A stretch of DNA of 64,000 bases from UBA4744 sp963723165 (GCA_963723165.1 CAVRPP010000012.1:1-64000); one strand, 5' to 3'; shown: positions 44,910-54,397, counted from the first letter of the stretch. Program-made: numbers and translations. Notes: generated from the sequence alone by a model not told the origin.

Positions 44910-46646
44910 ATGACTCCAGACAACGAAGACCGCACACAAACAGAAGAATTGGTCGCTCTGCGAGCGACAGCCCGGTCTCTGCAAGAAGAGCTGGTTGTGT
45001 TGCGGCGCCGTCTTCAGGACGCCCCCGCCAGGATGCGGACGCTGGAGGAACGACTTCTCGAGACCAAAGGCCGGCTGACCCAGGCCGTAGCCCAGAACGA
45101 TAAGTTGTCGGCTGTTCTCGAAGAGGCCCGTCAGCAGCTGGCCGTGTTGCGAGAAGAAGTCGAGAAGCTGTCGGCGCCCCCGAACGCCTTCGGTGCAATC
45201 CTCGGTGTCAACGATGACGGCACGGTGGACGTGATGATGGGTGGGCGCAAACTCCGGGTGAGTGCGCAGCCCAGCATCGAAGTCAAGCAGCTTCAAATCG
45301 GTCAGGAAGTTCTCCTGAACGAGTCCATGAATCTCGTGGACGTGCGCGATTTTGAACCGACCGGGGAAGTGGCAGCCGTCAAAGAGAACCTCGGAGACGG
45401 GCGTCTCCTCGTGCTGGCCCATGCCGACGAGGAACGTGTGGTTGAGTTGTCCGATCCCATGGCGGGTCAGCCCATCCGAGCCGGGGACCATGTGCGGATC
45501 GACTCCCGGTCCGGACTGGTACTCGAGAGAATCTTGAGACCAGAGGTCGAGGAACTGGTGCTCGAAGAGGTACCGGATGTCACCTACGAGCAAGTCGGAG
45601 GGTTGCGTGGTCAGATCGAGACGATTCGCGACGCCGTTGAACTGCCCTATGTGCACAAAGAGAAGTTCGACCGTTACGGGCTCGAAGCGCCCAAAGGCGT
45701 TCTCCTCTACGGTCCGCCCGGGTGCGGAAAGACGCTCATAGCCAAGGCCGTGGCCAACAGCCTTGCCAAAGCGGTTGCGGAGCGAATGGGTCGCGACGAT
45801 GCCAGGTCCTATTTCCTCAACATCAAGGGACCGGAGTTGCTGAACAAGTACGTCGGAGAGACAGAGCGGCAGATTCGGTTGATCTTCCAGCGGGCCAAAG
45901 AGAAATCGGATGAAGGTGTGCCGGTCATTGTGTTCTTCGATGAGATGGATTCCTTGTTCCGGACCCGGGGAACCGGCATCTCGTCCGACGTCGAGTCCAC
46001 CATCGTGCCGCAGTTGCTTTCTGAACTCGACGGAGTCGAAAGCCTCAAGAACGTGATCGTCATCGGTGCCTCGAACCGGGAGGATCTTATCGACCCGGCG
46101 ATCCTGCGGCCGGGGCGACTGGACGTGAAGATCAAGATAAGTCGTCCTGATGCGGATGCCGCTCGCCAGATCTTCGGAATCTACCTGCGCGGTGATATCC
46201 CCCTCGACGAGGAAGAATTGGCCGCGTCGGGGAATCGCGACTCACTGACCACGAGAATGATCGACGAAACCGTCGACTTGATGTATTCGACCGAGCACGA
46301 GAACCGGTTCCTCGAGGTCACCTACGCCAACGGGGACAGAGAGGTCCTCTATTTCAAAGACTTCTCCAGCGGCGCCATGATCGAGAACATTGTCCGGCGT
46401 GCCAAGAAAGACGCCATCAAACGGGAGATCGCCGGGGGCCCGGGTGGCCTGAAGACCATGGACTTGCTGGCCGCCATCAAACAAGAATTCGCCGAACATG
46501 AGGACTTGCCCAACACGACCAATCCTGACGACTGGGCAAAGATCTCCGGCAAGAAGGGTGAGCGGATCGTCTATGTGCGCACCTTGATCGAGGGTGAGGC
46601 CGAGGGTAAGTCCATCGAAGCCGTCACGACCGGCCAGTACCTCTGA
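44910..46646 (+). CDS. mpa: Proteasome-associated AAA+ ATPase (Mpa/ARC)
   Basis: 578 residues. An N-terminal coiled coil (about residues 12-75, rich in Leu/Glu) for pupylated-substrate binding is followed by OB domains, then the AAA+ module: Walker A GPPGCGKT, Walker B VIVFFDEMDSLF, and the hinge NREDLIDPAIL. The C-terminus ends TGQYL, the pattern used to dock and gate the 20S core. Hexamers unfold Pup-tagged proteins. The ATG has a GAGGTGA ribosome site. dop begins two bases after the stop. Confidence 0.97.
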   Translation: MTPDNEDRTQTEELVALRATARSLQEELVVLRRRLQDAPARMRTLEERLLETKGRLTQAVAQNDKLSAVLEEARQQLAVLREEVEKLSAPPNAFGAILGVNDDGTVDVMMGGRKLRVSAQPSIEVKQLQIGQEVLLNESMNLVDVRDFEPTGEVAAVKENLGDGRLLVLAHADEERVVELSDPMAGQPIRAGDHVRIDSRSGLVLERILRPEVEELVLEEVPDVTYEQVGGLRGQIETIRDAVELPYVHKEKFDRYGLEAPKGVLLYGPPGCGKTLIAKAVANSLAKAVAERMGRDDARSYFLNIKGPELLNKYVGETERQIRLIFQRAKEKSDEGVPVIVFFDEMDSLFRTRGTGISSDVESTIVPQLLSELDGVESLKNVIVIGASNREDLIDPAILRPGRLDVKIKISRPDADAARQIFGIYLRGDIPLDEEELAASGNRDSLTTRMIDETVDLMYSTEHENRFLEVTYANGDREVLYFKDFSSGAMIENIVRRAKKDAIKREIAGGPGGLKTMDLLAAIKQEFAEHEDLPNTTNPDDWAKISGKKGERIVYVRTLIEGEAEGKSIEAVTTGQYL

Positions 46647-46648
46647 TT

Positions 46649-48175
46649 GTGACGATCCACAAGGTCTGCGGCACCGAGACCGAATACGGCATCTCGGTCA
46701 GGGGTCAGCTTGATTTCAACCCCGCAATAGCCTCGGGCCAGGTCGTCAACTCGTATGCAGGAACTCGCGCCAGGGTGCAGTGGTCGTTCGAAGAAGAGTC
46801 GCCGGGTCGAGACGCGAGAGGGTTTGGGGTTGAGGGAGCGGTCGTTGCCGACTACGACAACGCCCTCGTCAACGTCGTTCTTTCCAACGGCGCCCGTCTG
46901 TACGTCGATCACGCTCATCCGGAGTACTCGACGCCCGAATGTTTCGATCCGCTGGAAGCCACGCTGCACGACAAAGCAGGGGAATGGGTGATGGCCAGGG
47001 CCGGTATCTCGGCCGGAACTCTGCTGGAAGGCGGCCGGCGCATGGGCCTCTACAAGAACAACAGCGACGGCAAGGGAAACTCATACGGGACCCATGAGAA
47101 CTATTTGCTTTCTCGTGAGTTGCCTTTTGCCGATGTGATCCAATACTTCACGACGTTCCTCGTGACCAGGCAGATATTCACCGGTTCCGGGAAGGTCGGA
47201 TCGGAGAACGGCCGTCCCGACGTCCCGTTTCAGCTGACACAGAGGGCAGACTTTTTCGAAGAGCGGGTCGGGCTCGAAACCACACTGAAACGGCCGATCA
47301 TCAATACCCGGGACGAACCGCACGGGGACCCCACCAAGTACCGGCGCTTGCACGTCATCATCGGCGATGCCAACTTGTCGGAGATCCAGACCTTCGTGAA
47401 GCTGGGGACCGCCTCGCTATTTCTGGCAGCTCTCGAGGACGGTGCGCTGCCTGATCCGGTAATCCTGGAGGATCCGGTGCAATCCACCTGGCAAGTGAGC
47501 CACGACCTCGAGTTGGGGCTTCCCCTCGCCCTCGCCGACGGCGGTTCGGCAACTGCCCTCGAGCTCTCCTGGCAATATCTGGAGTGGTTGACGAAGTACG
47601 CGGAGCAAGCGGCGCCCGACCACGCATATGAGCGTGTCCTGGCTCTGTGGGAGGGCATCCTGACCGATCTCGAGGCGGATCCGACGCGGTTGGCGGATCG
47701 GTTGGATTGGGCAGCCAAGCTCCGAATCATCGAAGGGTATCGCCAACGAGACGGGCTGGCATGGGATGACCCAAAGCTGCGGGCTCTCGATCTCCAGTAC
47801 CACGATGTCGATCCGGAGCGAGGCCTCTACTACCGCCTGGCGGCGAGAGGCTCGATGCAACGACTCTTCACGGACGATCAGATTGAAGCGGCCGTTTCCG
47901 AACCCCCGGAACGAACCCGGGCCTATTTCCGGGGCCGCTGCGTAACCCGGTTTTCGGAGTCCCTTGTTGCCGCCAACTGGGATTCCCTCGTGTTCGAAGT
48001 GGGGGACGATACCTTGAAGCGGGTGCCTATGATGGAGCCGCTGCGGGGCACCAAAGAACGCGTTGACGCCGTGCTGAATCAGGCCACCGATGCGGCCGAA
48101 TTGGTTCGGGCACTAGGAGGTAGCAATGGCCGAACAGGAACGGAAGAAGGTTCAACGGAAGGGAACCGAAGCTGA
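46649..48175 (+). CDS. dop: Depupylase / Pup deamidase
   Basis: 508 residues of the glutamine synthetase-like fold: VCGTETEYGISVRGQ at the start, RLYVDHAHPEYSTPECF with the catalytic Asp, KNNSDGKGNSYGTHENYLLSR, and INTRDEPHGDPTKYRRLHVIIGDANLSEI. It is distinguished from PafA by its longer N-terminal loop and its position before pup. It deamidates the Pup C-terminal Gln and later removes Pup from substrates. The start is GTG; its last 50 bases overlap pup. Confidence 0.96.
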   Translation: MTIHKVCGTETEYGISVRGQLDFNPAIASGQVVNSYAGTRARVQWSFEEESPGRDARGFGVEGAVVADYDNALVNVVLSNGARLYVDHAHPEYSTPECFDPLEATLHDKAGEWVMARAGISAGTLLEGGRRMGLYKNNSDGKGNSYGTHENYLLSRELPFADVIQYFTTFLVTRQIFTGSGKVGSENGRPDVPFQLTQRADFFEERVGLETTLKRPIINTRDEPHGDPTKYRRLHVIIGDANLSEIQTFVKLGTASLFLAALEDGALPDPVILEDPVQSTWQVSHDLELGLPLALADGGSATALELSWQYLEWLTKYAEQAAPDHAYERVLALWEGILTDLEADPTRLADRLDWAAKLRIIEGYRQRDGLAWDDPKLRALDLQYHDVDPERGLYYRLAARGSMQRLFTDDQIEAAVSEPPERTRAYFRGRCVTRFSESLVAANWDSLVFEVGDDTLKRVPMMEPLRGTKERVDAVLNQATDAAELVRALGGSNGRTGTEEGSTEGNRS

Positions 48176-48320
48176 GTCCGAGGCCATCCAACCTGCCTCG
48201 AGTGAGGCTGCCGCCGAAACGACGGACAAGATCGATGAACTGCTCGACGAGATCGACGAAGTGCTCGAAGAGAACGCCGAGGAGTTCGTGAAGAACTACG
48301 TCCAAAAGGGCGGGCAATGA
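48126..48320 (+). CDS. pup: Prokaryotic ubiquitin-like protein Pup
   Basis: 64 residues, disordered and acidic, with the helix binding Mpa (DKIDELLDEIDEVLEENAEEFVK) and the C-terminal YVQKGGQ. The final Gln must be deamidated to Glu before ligation to substrate lysines. AGGAGG upstream supports the ATG at 48126, inside the dop 3' end. Its stop overlaps the prcB start by four bases. Confidence 0.97.
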   Translation: MAEQERKKVQRKGTEAESEAIQPASSEAAAETTDKIDELLDEIDEVLEENAEEFVKNYVQKGGQ

Positions 48321-49120
48321 GCGTCGACCGGTTCACCGGAGGGCTTCCGGCCGGCGCCCCGGCGCCGGGCACCAGCTTCACCGATCTGCTTCGCTCGCTC
48401 GATCTCGCCCCGGAATGGAACGGTGGGAGCGGCGGCGGTGGCGGCTCGCTGACGGTTCCCGAGGGCACAACGGTGCTCGCTCTCCGTTATGCCAGCGGGG
48501 TGGTGATGGTTGGCGATCGGCAGGCCACTGAAGGGCACCTGGTTGCCCACCGCCGAATCCAAAAAGTCTTTCAAGCCGACACGTATTCGGCCGTGGCCAT
48601 TTCCGGGACCGCCGGCCTGGCGATTGAGATGGTCCGTTTGTTCCAAACGGAACTCGAACACTATGAAAAGCTCGAGGGAGCCAGGTTGAGCCTCGAGGGG
48701 AAGGCGACCTATCTGGCCCGAATGGTTCGCGCCCAACTTCCGATGGTATTTCAAGGTCTCGTGGTGGTCCCGTTGTTCGCAGGCTTCGATGAAGCCGAGC
48801 AGCAAGGGCGGCTCTACACGTTCGACGTCGTGGGCGGGCGCTACGAGGAGCAGGACTTCGGCGCCACCGGTTCTGGTGGCCGGGATGCCAAATCGTTCTT
48901 GCGCGGGGCCTATGAAGAAGATCTCGATGAGCAAGCGGCACTCGAAGTAGCCCTCCGGGCGCTGATTACCGCCTCCGAGGAAGATACGGCCACTGGTGGT
49001 CCCGATGCACATCGGGGGATCTTCCCCAATGTGGTGACCGTCACCGTGGAGGGCTTTCGCGAAGTGCCGGAGGAACAGGTTGCCGTCATTTCGGCGGCGG
49101 CCATGGAGGCCACGCGATGA
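48317..49120 (+). CDS. prcB: 20S proteasome beta subunit
   Basis: 267 residues with a propeptide of about 50 residues, rich in Gly, ending before the catalytic Thr51 (VPEG/TTVLALRYASGV). Autoprocessing exposes this Thr as the nucleophile. The core has VVMVGDRQATEG and ISGTAGLAIEMVRLF. It forms the inner beta rings with PrcA. The ATG overlaps the pup stop (ATGA). Confidence 0.96.
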   Translation: MSVDRFTGGLPAGAPAPGTSFTDLLRSLDLAPEWNGGSGGGGGSLTVPEGTTVLALRYASGVVMVGDRQATEGHLVAHRRIQKVFQADTYSAVAISGTAGLAIEMVRLFQTELEHYEKLEGARLSLEGKATYLARMVRAQLPMVFQGLVVVPLFAGFDEAEQQGRLYTFDVVGGRYEEQDFGATGSGGRDAKSFLRGAYEEDLDEQAALEVALRALITASEEDTATGGPDAHRGIFPNVVTVTVEGFREVPEEQVAVISAAAMEATR

Positions 49121-49794
49121 GCATGCCGTTTTACGTCCCGCCCGAGCAACTCGTCAAGGATCGGGCCGAATACGCCCGGAAGGGCATCGCCCGGGGACGT
49201 TCCATCGTGGCGATGGAGTATGCAGCAGGGGTGTTGCTGCTGGCCGAGAACCCCAGCCGCACGCTGTACAAGATCAGCGAGATCTACGATCGCATTGCGT
49301 TTGCCGGCGTCGGCAAGTACAACGAATTCGAAGCGTTGCGGGTGGCCGGGATCCGGCATGCCGATCTCAAGGGGTACATGTACGGGAGGTCCGACGTGGC
49401 GGCCAAAGGTCTGGCCAATGCCTTCTCGCAGACTCTTGGCAACATCTTTACGCACGAGATCAAGCCGTATGAGGTGGAGATTCTGGTCGCTGAAGTTGGC
49501 GTCAACGGCGACGGCAACCGGCTCTTCAAGGTGACATACGACGGCACGCTGTACGAAGAACGCGGCTTTTGCGCGATCGGCGGCCAGGCTGAAGTGCTGA
49601 CAACGACTCTGGGCGAGAAATACACGGCGCCGGTGAACTTGACGGAAACTATGCAGATGGTGGCGGCCGCATTCCAGGAGGTCGAGCAGCGAGAGATCGA
49701 TGGTTGGGAAGCGGCCCTTCTCGACGGTACCGGTGAGCGCCGCATGTTCCGGCGGCTCAGCCAGGAGGAGATCGCGACAGCATTGCCGGGTTGA
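49117..49794 (+). CDS. prcA: 20S proteasome alpha subunit
   Basis: 225 residues: N-terminal gate segment MSMPFYVPPEQLVKDRAEYA and the fold RGRSIVAMEYAAGVLLLAENP, with FAGVGKYNEFEALR. The alpha subunit lacks a catalytic Thr and carries the docking pockets for Mpa. The ATG overlaps the prcB stop by four bases. Confidence 0.96.
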   Translation: MSMPFYVPPEQLVKDRAEYARKGIARGRSIVAMEYAAGVLLLAENPSRTLYKISEIYDRIAFAGVGKYNEFEALRVAGIRHADLKGYMYGRSDVAAKGLANAFSQTLGNIFTHEIKPYEVEILVAEVGVNGDGNRLFKVTYDGTLYEERGFCAIGGQAEVLTTTLGEKYTAPVNLTETMQMVAAAFQEVEQREIDGWEAALLDGTGERRMFRRLSQEEIATALPG

Positions 49795-49803
49795 TGGATC
49801 TTC

Positions 49804-50166
49804 TCAGGATCCCAGGGTAACCACCCGGGCGTAGCCGAAAAGGCCGACCAGGACGATCGCAACGACCCACCACATCCACGAGCGGAGGCGGTGGACTGAG
49901 GGCCCAGGGCCGAGTGGCTCAACCTCGCCGACCACCGCGTCGGCATCGGCCGCCAGCAGAATCAGGCGGGCTTCCTCCATCCGTTCGGGCGGGATCCACA
50001 GTTCGGTAACGGCCATCGCCCCGATGTTCAGCCGGTACGGGCCAAGCGCCTCGCCGCGAACGCTCGCCTCGATCCCTTCCGCCTCCAGTCGGGCGCGCAG
50101 CAGCATCGCCCGGTTCGGATCGCCAACGCTGACGAGGAGTACGTAGTTCGATTCCATTGCAACCAT
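49804..50166 (-). CDS. DUF2007-like membrane protein
   Basis: 120 residues: YVLLVSVGDPNRAMLLRARLEAEGIEASVRGE matches the small signal-transducing DUF2007 domain, with a C-terminal transmembrane helix (MWWVVAIVLVGLFGYA). It is inserted on the opposite strand between prcA and pafA, so it is not part of their operon. Function unknown. Confidence 0.75.
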   Translation of the reverse strand: MVAMESNYVLLVSVGDPNRAMLLRARLEAEGIEASVRGEALGPYRLNIGAMAVTELWIPPERMEEARLILLAADADAVVGEVEPLGPGPSVHRLRSWMWWVVAIVLVGLFGYARVVTLGS

Positions 50167-50212
50167 TGTGGGGTATCTCTGCGCTTAGTCCGGAGCAAAG
50201 ATGTGGCCGGGG

Positions 50213-50218
50213 TACTCT
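50213..50218 (+). promoter_or_regulatory. Candidate -10 box of pafA, leaderless
   Basis: TACTCT ends six bases before the GTG of pafA, which has no ribosome site. Transcription would start at or near the start codon. A separate promoter is expected because the DUF2007 gene breaks the operon. Confidence 0.45.
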
Positions 50219-50224
50219 GACGCG

Positions 50225-51580
50225 GTGCAGCGAAGAATCTTCGGCATCGAGAATGAATACGGTGTGACGTGCACGCTGCGCGGCCAGCGGCGGCTCAGCC
50301 CAGACGAAGTCGCGCGCTACCTCTTCCGGCGGGTAGTCAGCTGGGGCCGCTCGTCGAACGTGTTTCTGGAGAACGGAGCCCGCCTCTACCTCGACGTGGG
50401 AAGCCACCCTGAATACGCCACCCCGGAGTGCGACAGTGTCTACGACGTGGTGGTGCACGACAAAGCCGGTGAACGGATTCTTGAAGGGCTGGTGGCTTCG
50501 GCGGAGGAGCGTCTGGCCGAGGAAGGCATCCGCGGCGAGATCTATCTCTTCAAGAACAACACCGACTCTGCCGGTAACTCCTACGGGTGTCATGAGAACT
50601 ACCTGGTCGGACGCCATGGTGACTTCCAGCGGGTTGTGGACACGCTGATCCCGTTTCTGGTCACCCGCCAGATCTACATCGGGGCAGGCAAGCTCCTGCA
50701 AACCACGCGGGGGACCGTCTTCAGCGTCGCCCAAAGGGCCGAACACATCTGGGAAGGTGTCTCGTCGGCTACCACTCGAAGCCGGCCCATCATCAATACC
50801 CGGGATGAACCGCACGCAGATGCCGAACGCTATCGAAGGCTCCACGTGATCGCCGGGGATTCCAATATGTCGGAGTACGCGACCTATGTGAAGCTGGGAA
50901 CCGTGGCCGCGTTGCTGCAGATGATCGAAGACGACGTCGTATTTCGTGATCTGAGCCTGGAGAATCCGATCCGGGCGATCAGAGAGATCAGTCACGACCC
51001 GACCTGCCGTCGCAAGATACGGTTGTCCAACGGGCGGGAACTGTCGGCGCTCGACATTCAGTGGGAGTATCTCGACCGAGCCATCAGGTACAGCCGTAGC
51101 CCGGGTTTTCCTGCTCCGGTGCAGCGTGCCATCGAGATGTGGGAACACCTCCTGACCGGCCTCGAGAAGGATCCAATGACTCTCGAACGTGAGGTGGACT
51201 GGGTTGCGAAGTACCAGCTCATCGATCGATACAGAGCCAGGTGGGGTCTTTCCCTTTCAGACCCGAGGATCGCTCTGCTGGATCTCTCTTACCACGACGT
51301 CAACCGTGATCGAGGGTTGTTCTACCTGCTGCAGCGCAAGGGTATGGTCGACCGGATGGTTACCGACGAGGCCATCGAAGACGCCATGGTCCGTCCACCC
51401 CAGACCACCAGGGCCCGGCTGCGCGGCGAGTTCATCAAGGCCGCCAAAGCGAAGAAACGCGACTTCACCGTGGACTGGGTCCACCTGAAGCTCAACGATC
51501 AAGCGCAGCGCACAGTGTTGTGCAAGGACCCGTTCAAAGCAACCGACGAGCGGGTTGAGAAGCTGATCAGCAGTCTCTGA
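50225..51580 (+). CDS. pafA: Pup-protein ligase
   Basis: 451 residues from GTG at 50225: RRIFGIENEYGVTCTLRG, LYLDVGSHPEYATPECDS with the catalytic Asp, KNNTDSAGNSYGCHENYLVG and INTRDEPHADAERYRRLHVIAGDSNMSEY. It phosphorylates the C-terminal Glu of deamidated Pup and joins it to substrate lysines. An alternative in-frame start lies at 50201. It is a paralogue of dop. Confidence 0.96.
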   Translation: MQRRIFGIENEYGVTCTLRGQRRLSPDEVARYLFRRVVSWGRSSNVFLENGARLYLDVGSHPEYATPECDSVYDVVVHDKAGERILEGLVASAEERLAEEGIRGEIYLFKNNTDSAGNSYGCHENYLVGRHGDFQRVVDTLIPFLVTRQIYIGAGKLLQTTRGTVFSVAQRAEHIWEGVSSATTRSRPIINTRDEPHADAERYRRLHVIAGDSNMSEYATYVKLGTVAALLQMIEDDVVFRDLSLENPIRAIREISHDPTCRRKIRLSNGRELSALDIQWEYLDRAIRYSRSPGFPAPVQRAIEMWEHLLTGLEKDPMTLEREVDWVAKYQLIDRYRARWGLSLSDPRIALLDLSYHDVNRDRGLFYLLQRKGMVDRMVTDEAIEDAMVRPPQTTRARLRGEFIKAAKAKKRDFTVDWVHLKLNDQAQRTVLCKDPFKATDERVEKLISSL

Positions 51581-51668
51581 CCAGAAGTCAGTATTCATTG
51601 GTCGGTGGTCACCACCGGTGCCGGGTACTAGGTACGTCTCCCGACCAGCGATACAGTGACGGGTAGTC

Positions 51669-52589
51669 ATGAAACGTGTCATCGAACGTCTTCTCAACCT
51701 CCTGGCTTTTCTGCTCACAACCGGTCGGCCGGTCTCGGCCGAGGAAATCCGTATGACGGTTGCGGGGTACGACCAGGAGAACGATGAGGCCTTTCGACGC
51801 ATGTTCGAACGAGACAAGGATCTGCTCCGCAACATCGGCATACCCGTCGAGTTGCGACCAACCGATGTATGGGAGGTCGAGTTCGGGTATGTGGTTCCTC
51901 GCAACGAGTACGAGCTTCCCGATCCCGGTTTGACCGATGAAGAGCGGGCCGCCCTGTGGCTCTCCGCCCAGGTGGTACGGCTCGGCGGGCAACCGTCCGG
52001 ACCCGAGGCTCTGCTGAAACTGGGGGGTGCCGCTATGTCGGGCGCCGGGGAGCCACTGGCTGCGGACCTGGGCCCGGTGGCGGACTCGCTGGCGGTGGTA
52101 TTCGAGGCGGTCACCCAGCGGCGGCTACTCACATTTGACTATCGGGGGCGATCACGCCGGGTGAATCCCTACGGTCTCCTGCATCAGCGCGGCCACTGGT
52201 ATCTGGTTGCGGATGAGGGCGGAGCAGTCCGGGCGTACCGGGTTGACCGTGGTGCGAACTACTCGGCGGCCGGCCAGCCGGCCGCATTCGATCGACCGGC
52301 CGGCTTCCGCCTGCGCGAAGCGCTCCCGGCCCTTCCGTGGCAAGCCGGGGAAGAGGATCTCGAGGCGGTCGTTGTTTTTGATCCCGAGGTCGCCTGGTGG
52401 GCACGCCGCCAGCTGGCCGAACCTGCAGACGAGCTGCCCGATGGATCCCTGCGGGCCAGGATGCACGTGGCGAATCCGTCGGCGTTCATCGGCTGGTTGC
52501 TGGCATTTGAAGACAAGGCCGAGATCATCGGTCCAGAACCTCTTCGAGCGCAGTTGCTCGATCTCGTGAGAGGCGAGAGTCATGAGTAA
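51669..52589 (+). CDS. pafB: WYL-domain regulator PafB
   Basis: 306 residues: an N-terminal winged HTH (MKRVIERLLNLLAFLLTTGRPV, GYDQENDEAFRRMFERDKDLL) and a central WYL domain (LLTFDYRGRSRRVNPYGLL, HWYLVA). In mycobacteria PafB and PafC form the SOS-independent DNA-damage activator. The last eight bases overlap pafC. Confidence 0.92.
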   Translation: MKRVIERLLNLLAFLLTTGRPVSAEEIRMTVAGYDQENDEAFRRMFERDKDLLRNIGIPVELRPTDVWEVEFGYVVPRNEYELPDPGLTDEERAALWLSAQVVRLGGQPSGPEALLKLGGAAMSGAGEPLAADLGPVADSLAVVFEAVTQRRLLTFDYRGRSRRVNPYGLLHQRGHWYLVADEGGAVRAYRVDRGANYSAAGQPAAFDRPAGFRLREALPALPWQAGEEDLEAVVVFDPEVAWWARRQLAEPADELPDGSLRARMHVANPSAFIGWLLAFEDKAEIIGPEPLRAQLLDLVRGESHE

Positions 52590-53511
52590 AACCGCTCGCC
52601 GCCTCACCCGTATCCTCTCCATGGTTCCGTGGGTCATCGCCAACCAGGGTGCCAGTGTCGATGAGGTGTGCCGGCGGTTTGGCTACAGCGAACGGGAATT
52701 GCTCGAAGACCTGAATCTGGTCTTTGTGTGCGGTCTTCCCGGATACGGGCCGGGCGATCTGATGGTTGCGTATGTCGAGAACGATGAGGTGATCGTCGAC
52801 ATGGCGGATTACTTCTCCCGCCCGTTTCGGCTCACTCCGGCCGAGGCGCTCGGATTGCTCGCCTCCGGCTCGGCTCTGATCAGTACCGCACAAGCGCCGG
52901 AGGTCCTCGAGCAAGCCGTCGCCAAGCTGGCTGCCGCCCTCGGTATCGATCCTGATGAAGCCGTTGTGGTCGACCTGGCGGGTGAGTCCTCCCTGGTCCG
53001 GGTTCTGCGCCAGGGCGTAGCCGACGCAAGGGTGGTGAGTCTTACCTACACATCCCTCAGCAAGGGCGAGACGCGTGAGCGGCTTGTCGAACCCTGGTCG
53101 GTCTTCTCGACCCTGGGCAACTGGTACCTGTCGGGCTTCTGCCGGACGGCCGGAGGCGAGCGGGTCTTTCGGGTCGATCGGATCCAACAGGCCGAACTGA
53201 CCGAGGAACACTTCACGCCACCCGTCGAACCTCCACCGCCGGAGGTCCGCTACACGCCGTCCGAGGACGACGTGCGGGCCACCATCAAACTGGGGGAGCG
53301 CGCCCGCTGGGTCGCTGAGTACTACCCGGTCGAAGTGCTTTCGGACTCCGGCTCCGAAATGGTGATCGAGTTTTCGGCCGCCGATGTTTCGGTCGCCGCC
53401 CGCTTGCTTCTCCGGCTGGGGGCCGACGCCCGCTTGATCGACGGTCCCGAGACCGAGGTTGCTCTCGCAGACCTTCGAACCCGGATTCTGGCCCGCTACC
53501 AGAGCCGCTGA
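52582..53511 (+). CDS. pafC: WYL-domain regulator PafC
   Basis: 309 residues of the same layout: RRLTRILSMVPWVIANQGASVDEVCRRFGYSERELLEDL, then the WYL block (VVSLTYTSLSKGETRERLVEPWSVF, NWYLSGFCR) and RVFRVDRIQQAELTEE. It forms a heterodimer with PafB. ATG at 52582 overlaps pafB by eight bases, indicating coupled translation. Confidence 0.92.
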   Translation: MSKTARRLTRILSMVPWVIANQGASVDEVCRRFGYSERELLEDLNLVFVCGLPGYGPGDLMVAYVENDEVIVDMADYFSRPFRLTPAEALGLLASGSALISTAQAPEVLEQAVAKLAAALGIDPDEAVVVDLAGESSLVRVLRQGVADARVVSLTYTSLSKGETRERLVEPWSVFSTLGNWYLSGFCRTAGGERVFRVDRIQQAELTEEHFTPPVEPPPPEVRYTPSEDDVRATIKLGERARWVAEYYPVEVLSDSGSEMVIEFSAADVSVAARLLLRLGADARLIDGPETEVALADLRTRILARYQSR

Positions 53512-53652
53512 CTGCCTCTCCTGAACATGGTTCCGGGCGAGCCCGGCTACCTGCGCCACTAGTTCGCTGGGACTATTTCCTAATAGTCCCTTCAGCCCGA
53601 AGCCGGTCCGGCCGATAACCCGTGTGTACGAAACGGTTAGCGGAGAAACCGA

Positions 53653-53955
53653 ATGACCACCATCAAAACCACATGCGAACGGTGCGGAGACGTAGAGCTG
53701 GAACCCAGCGATCTCGCCCTCGAGCTCGACCCCACCCAGGAGTCCGGTGTCTACCTTTTCACCTGCCCAACTTGTGTCGCAGTGCAGCGCCGGCCCGCCA
53801 ATCCGCGAGTGGTCAACGTGCTCCTCGCCACCGGTGTCAGCTACGAGGTGGTTGCACCCTCGCCGAGCGACGATCCGATCACCGAAGCTGAGATCGAAGC
53901 CTTTGCCGACCGGCTGTACAGCGAAGAAGACCTCTTCCGCCTTCTCACCCCCTAG
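53653..53955 (+). CDS. Zinc-ribbon-like small protein between pafC and tatA
   Basis: 100 residues with two CxxC pairs (TTCERCGDVEL, FTCPTCVAVQ), then a beta-strand and a helical acidic end (ITEAEIEAFADRLYSEEDLF). The ATG has GGAG upstream. No family function is known to me. The conserved position suggests a role linked to PafBC or Tat, but this is inference. Confidence 0.7.
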   Translation: MTTIKTTCERCGDVELEPSDLALELDPTQESGVYLFTCPTCVAVQRRPANPRVVNVLLATGVSYEVVAPSPSDDPITEAEIEAFADRLYSEEDLFRLLTP

Positions 53956-54025
53956 CCAACTGCCGGCTCCTCCGATTACCGCCCATGCCGGATTCACGGC
54001 ACAGCACTAGCATGCCGCCCGGGCC

Positions 54026-54397
54026 ATGTTCGACTCAATCAGTTTCACCGAACTCGTCACCATTCTCCTGATCGCCCTGGTGGTGTTCGGGCCGCAACGT
54101 CTGCCCGAGCTGGCCCGCAAAGCCGGCAAATGGGCCAGAGAGATACGCCAAACAGCCTCTGAGTTCCGAAAGGGATTGGACCAAGAGGTCGGCGATCTCA
54201 AGAAGCCTTTCACCGAAGTGAAAGCCGATCTCGACAAAGCGCGCGACGACCTGAAGACGGCAGGCGAAAGCGTGAAGAAGTCGGTGGAATGGGTAGGACC
54301 TCCTCCCGTCGTCGGGCCTCAGGCACCGGAGGCGTCAACGGATCGGGAGCCGGGACGGCCCGTCGAGAAACCCGAGGGACCAGAGGCGACGGAGTGA
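54026..54397 (+). CDS. tatA: Twin-arginine translocase subunit TatA/TatB
   Basis: 123 residues: SISFTELVTILLIALVVFGPQRLPELARKAGKW gives the transmembrane helix, the FGP hinge and the amphipathic helix. The long charged tail (AEVKADLDKARDDLKTAGESV-like) and PELARKAG favour TatB over TatA. The start has no ribosome site. The stop overlaps tatC by four bases. Confidence 0.88.
   Translation: MFDSISFTELVTILLIALVVFGPQRLPELARKAGKWAREIRQTASEFRKGLDQEVGDLKKPFTEVKADLDKARDDLKTAGESVKKSVEWVGPPPVVGPQAPEASTDREPGRPVEKPEGPEATE

Noticed and set aside
45290..45560. Possible promoter or regulatory stretch inside mpa
   Set aside because: It is coding sequence of the OB domains with no independent signal.
49919..51148. 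Long minus-strand frame opposite pafA
   Set aside because: pafA is unambiguous; the antisense product lacks domains.
52525..53997. Minus-strand frame of 490 codons opposite pafC
   Set aside because: It is a shadow of PafC and the zinc-ribbon gene; no domain or ribosome site.
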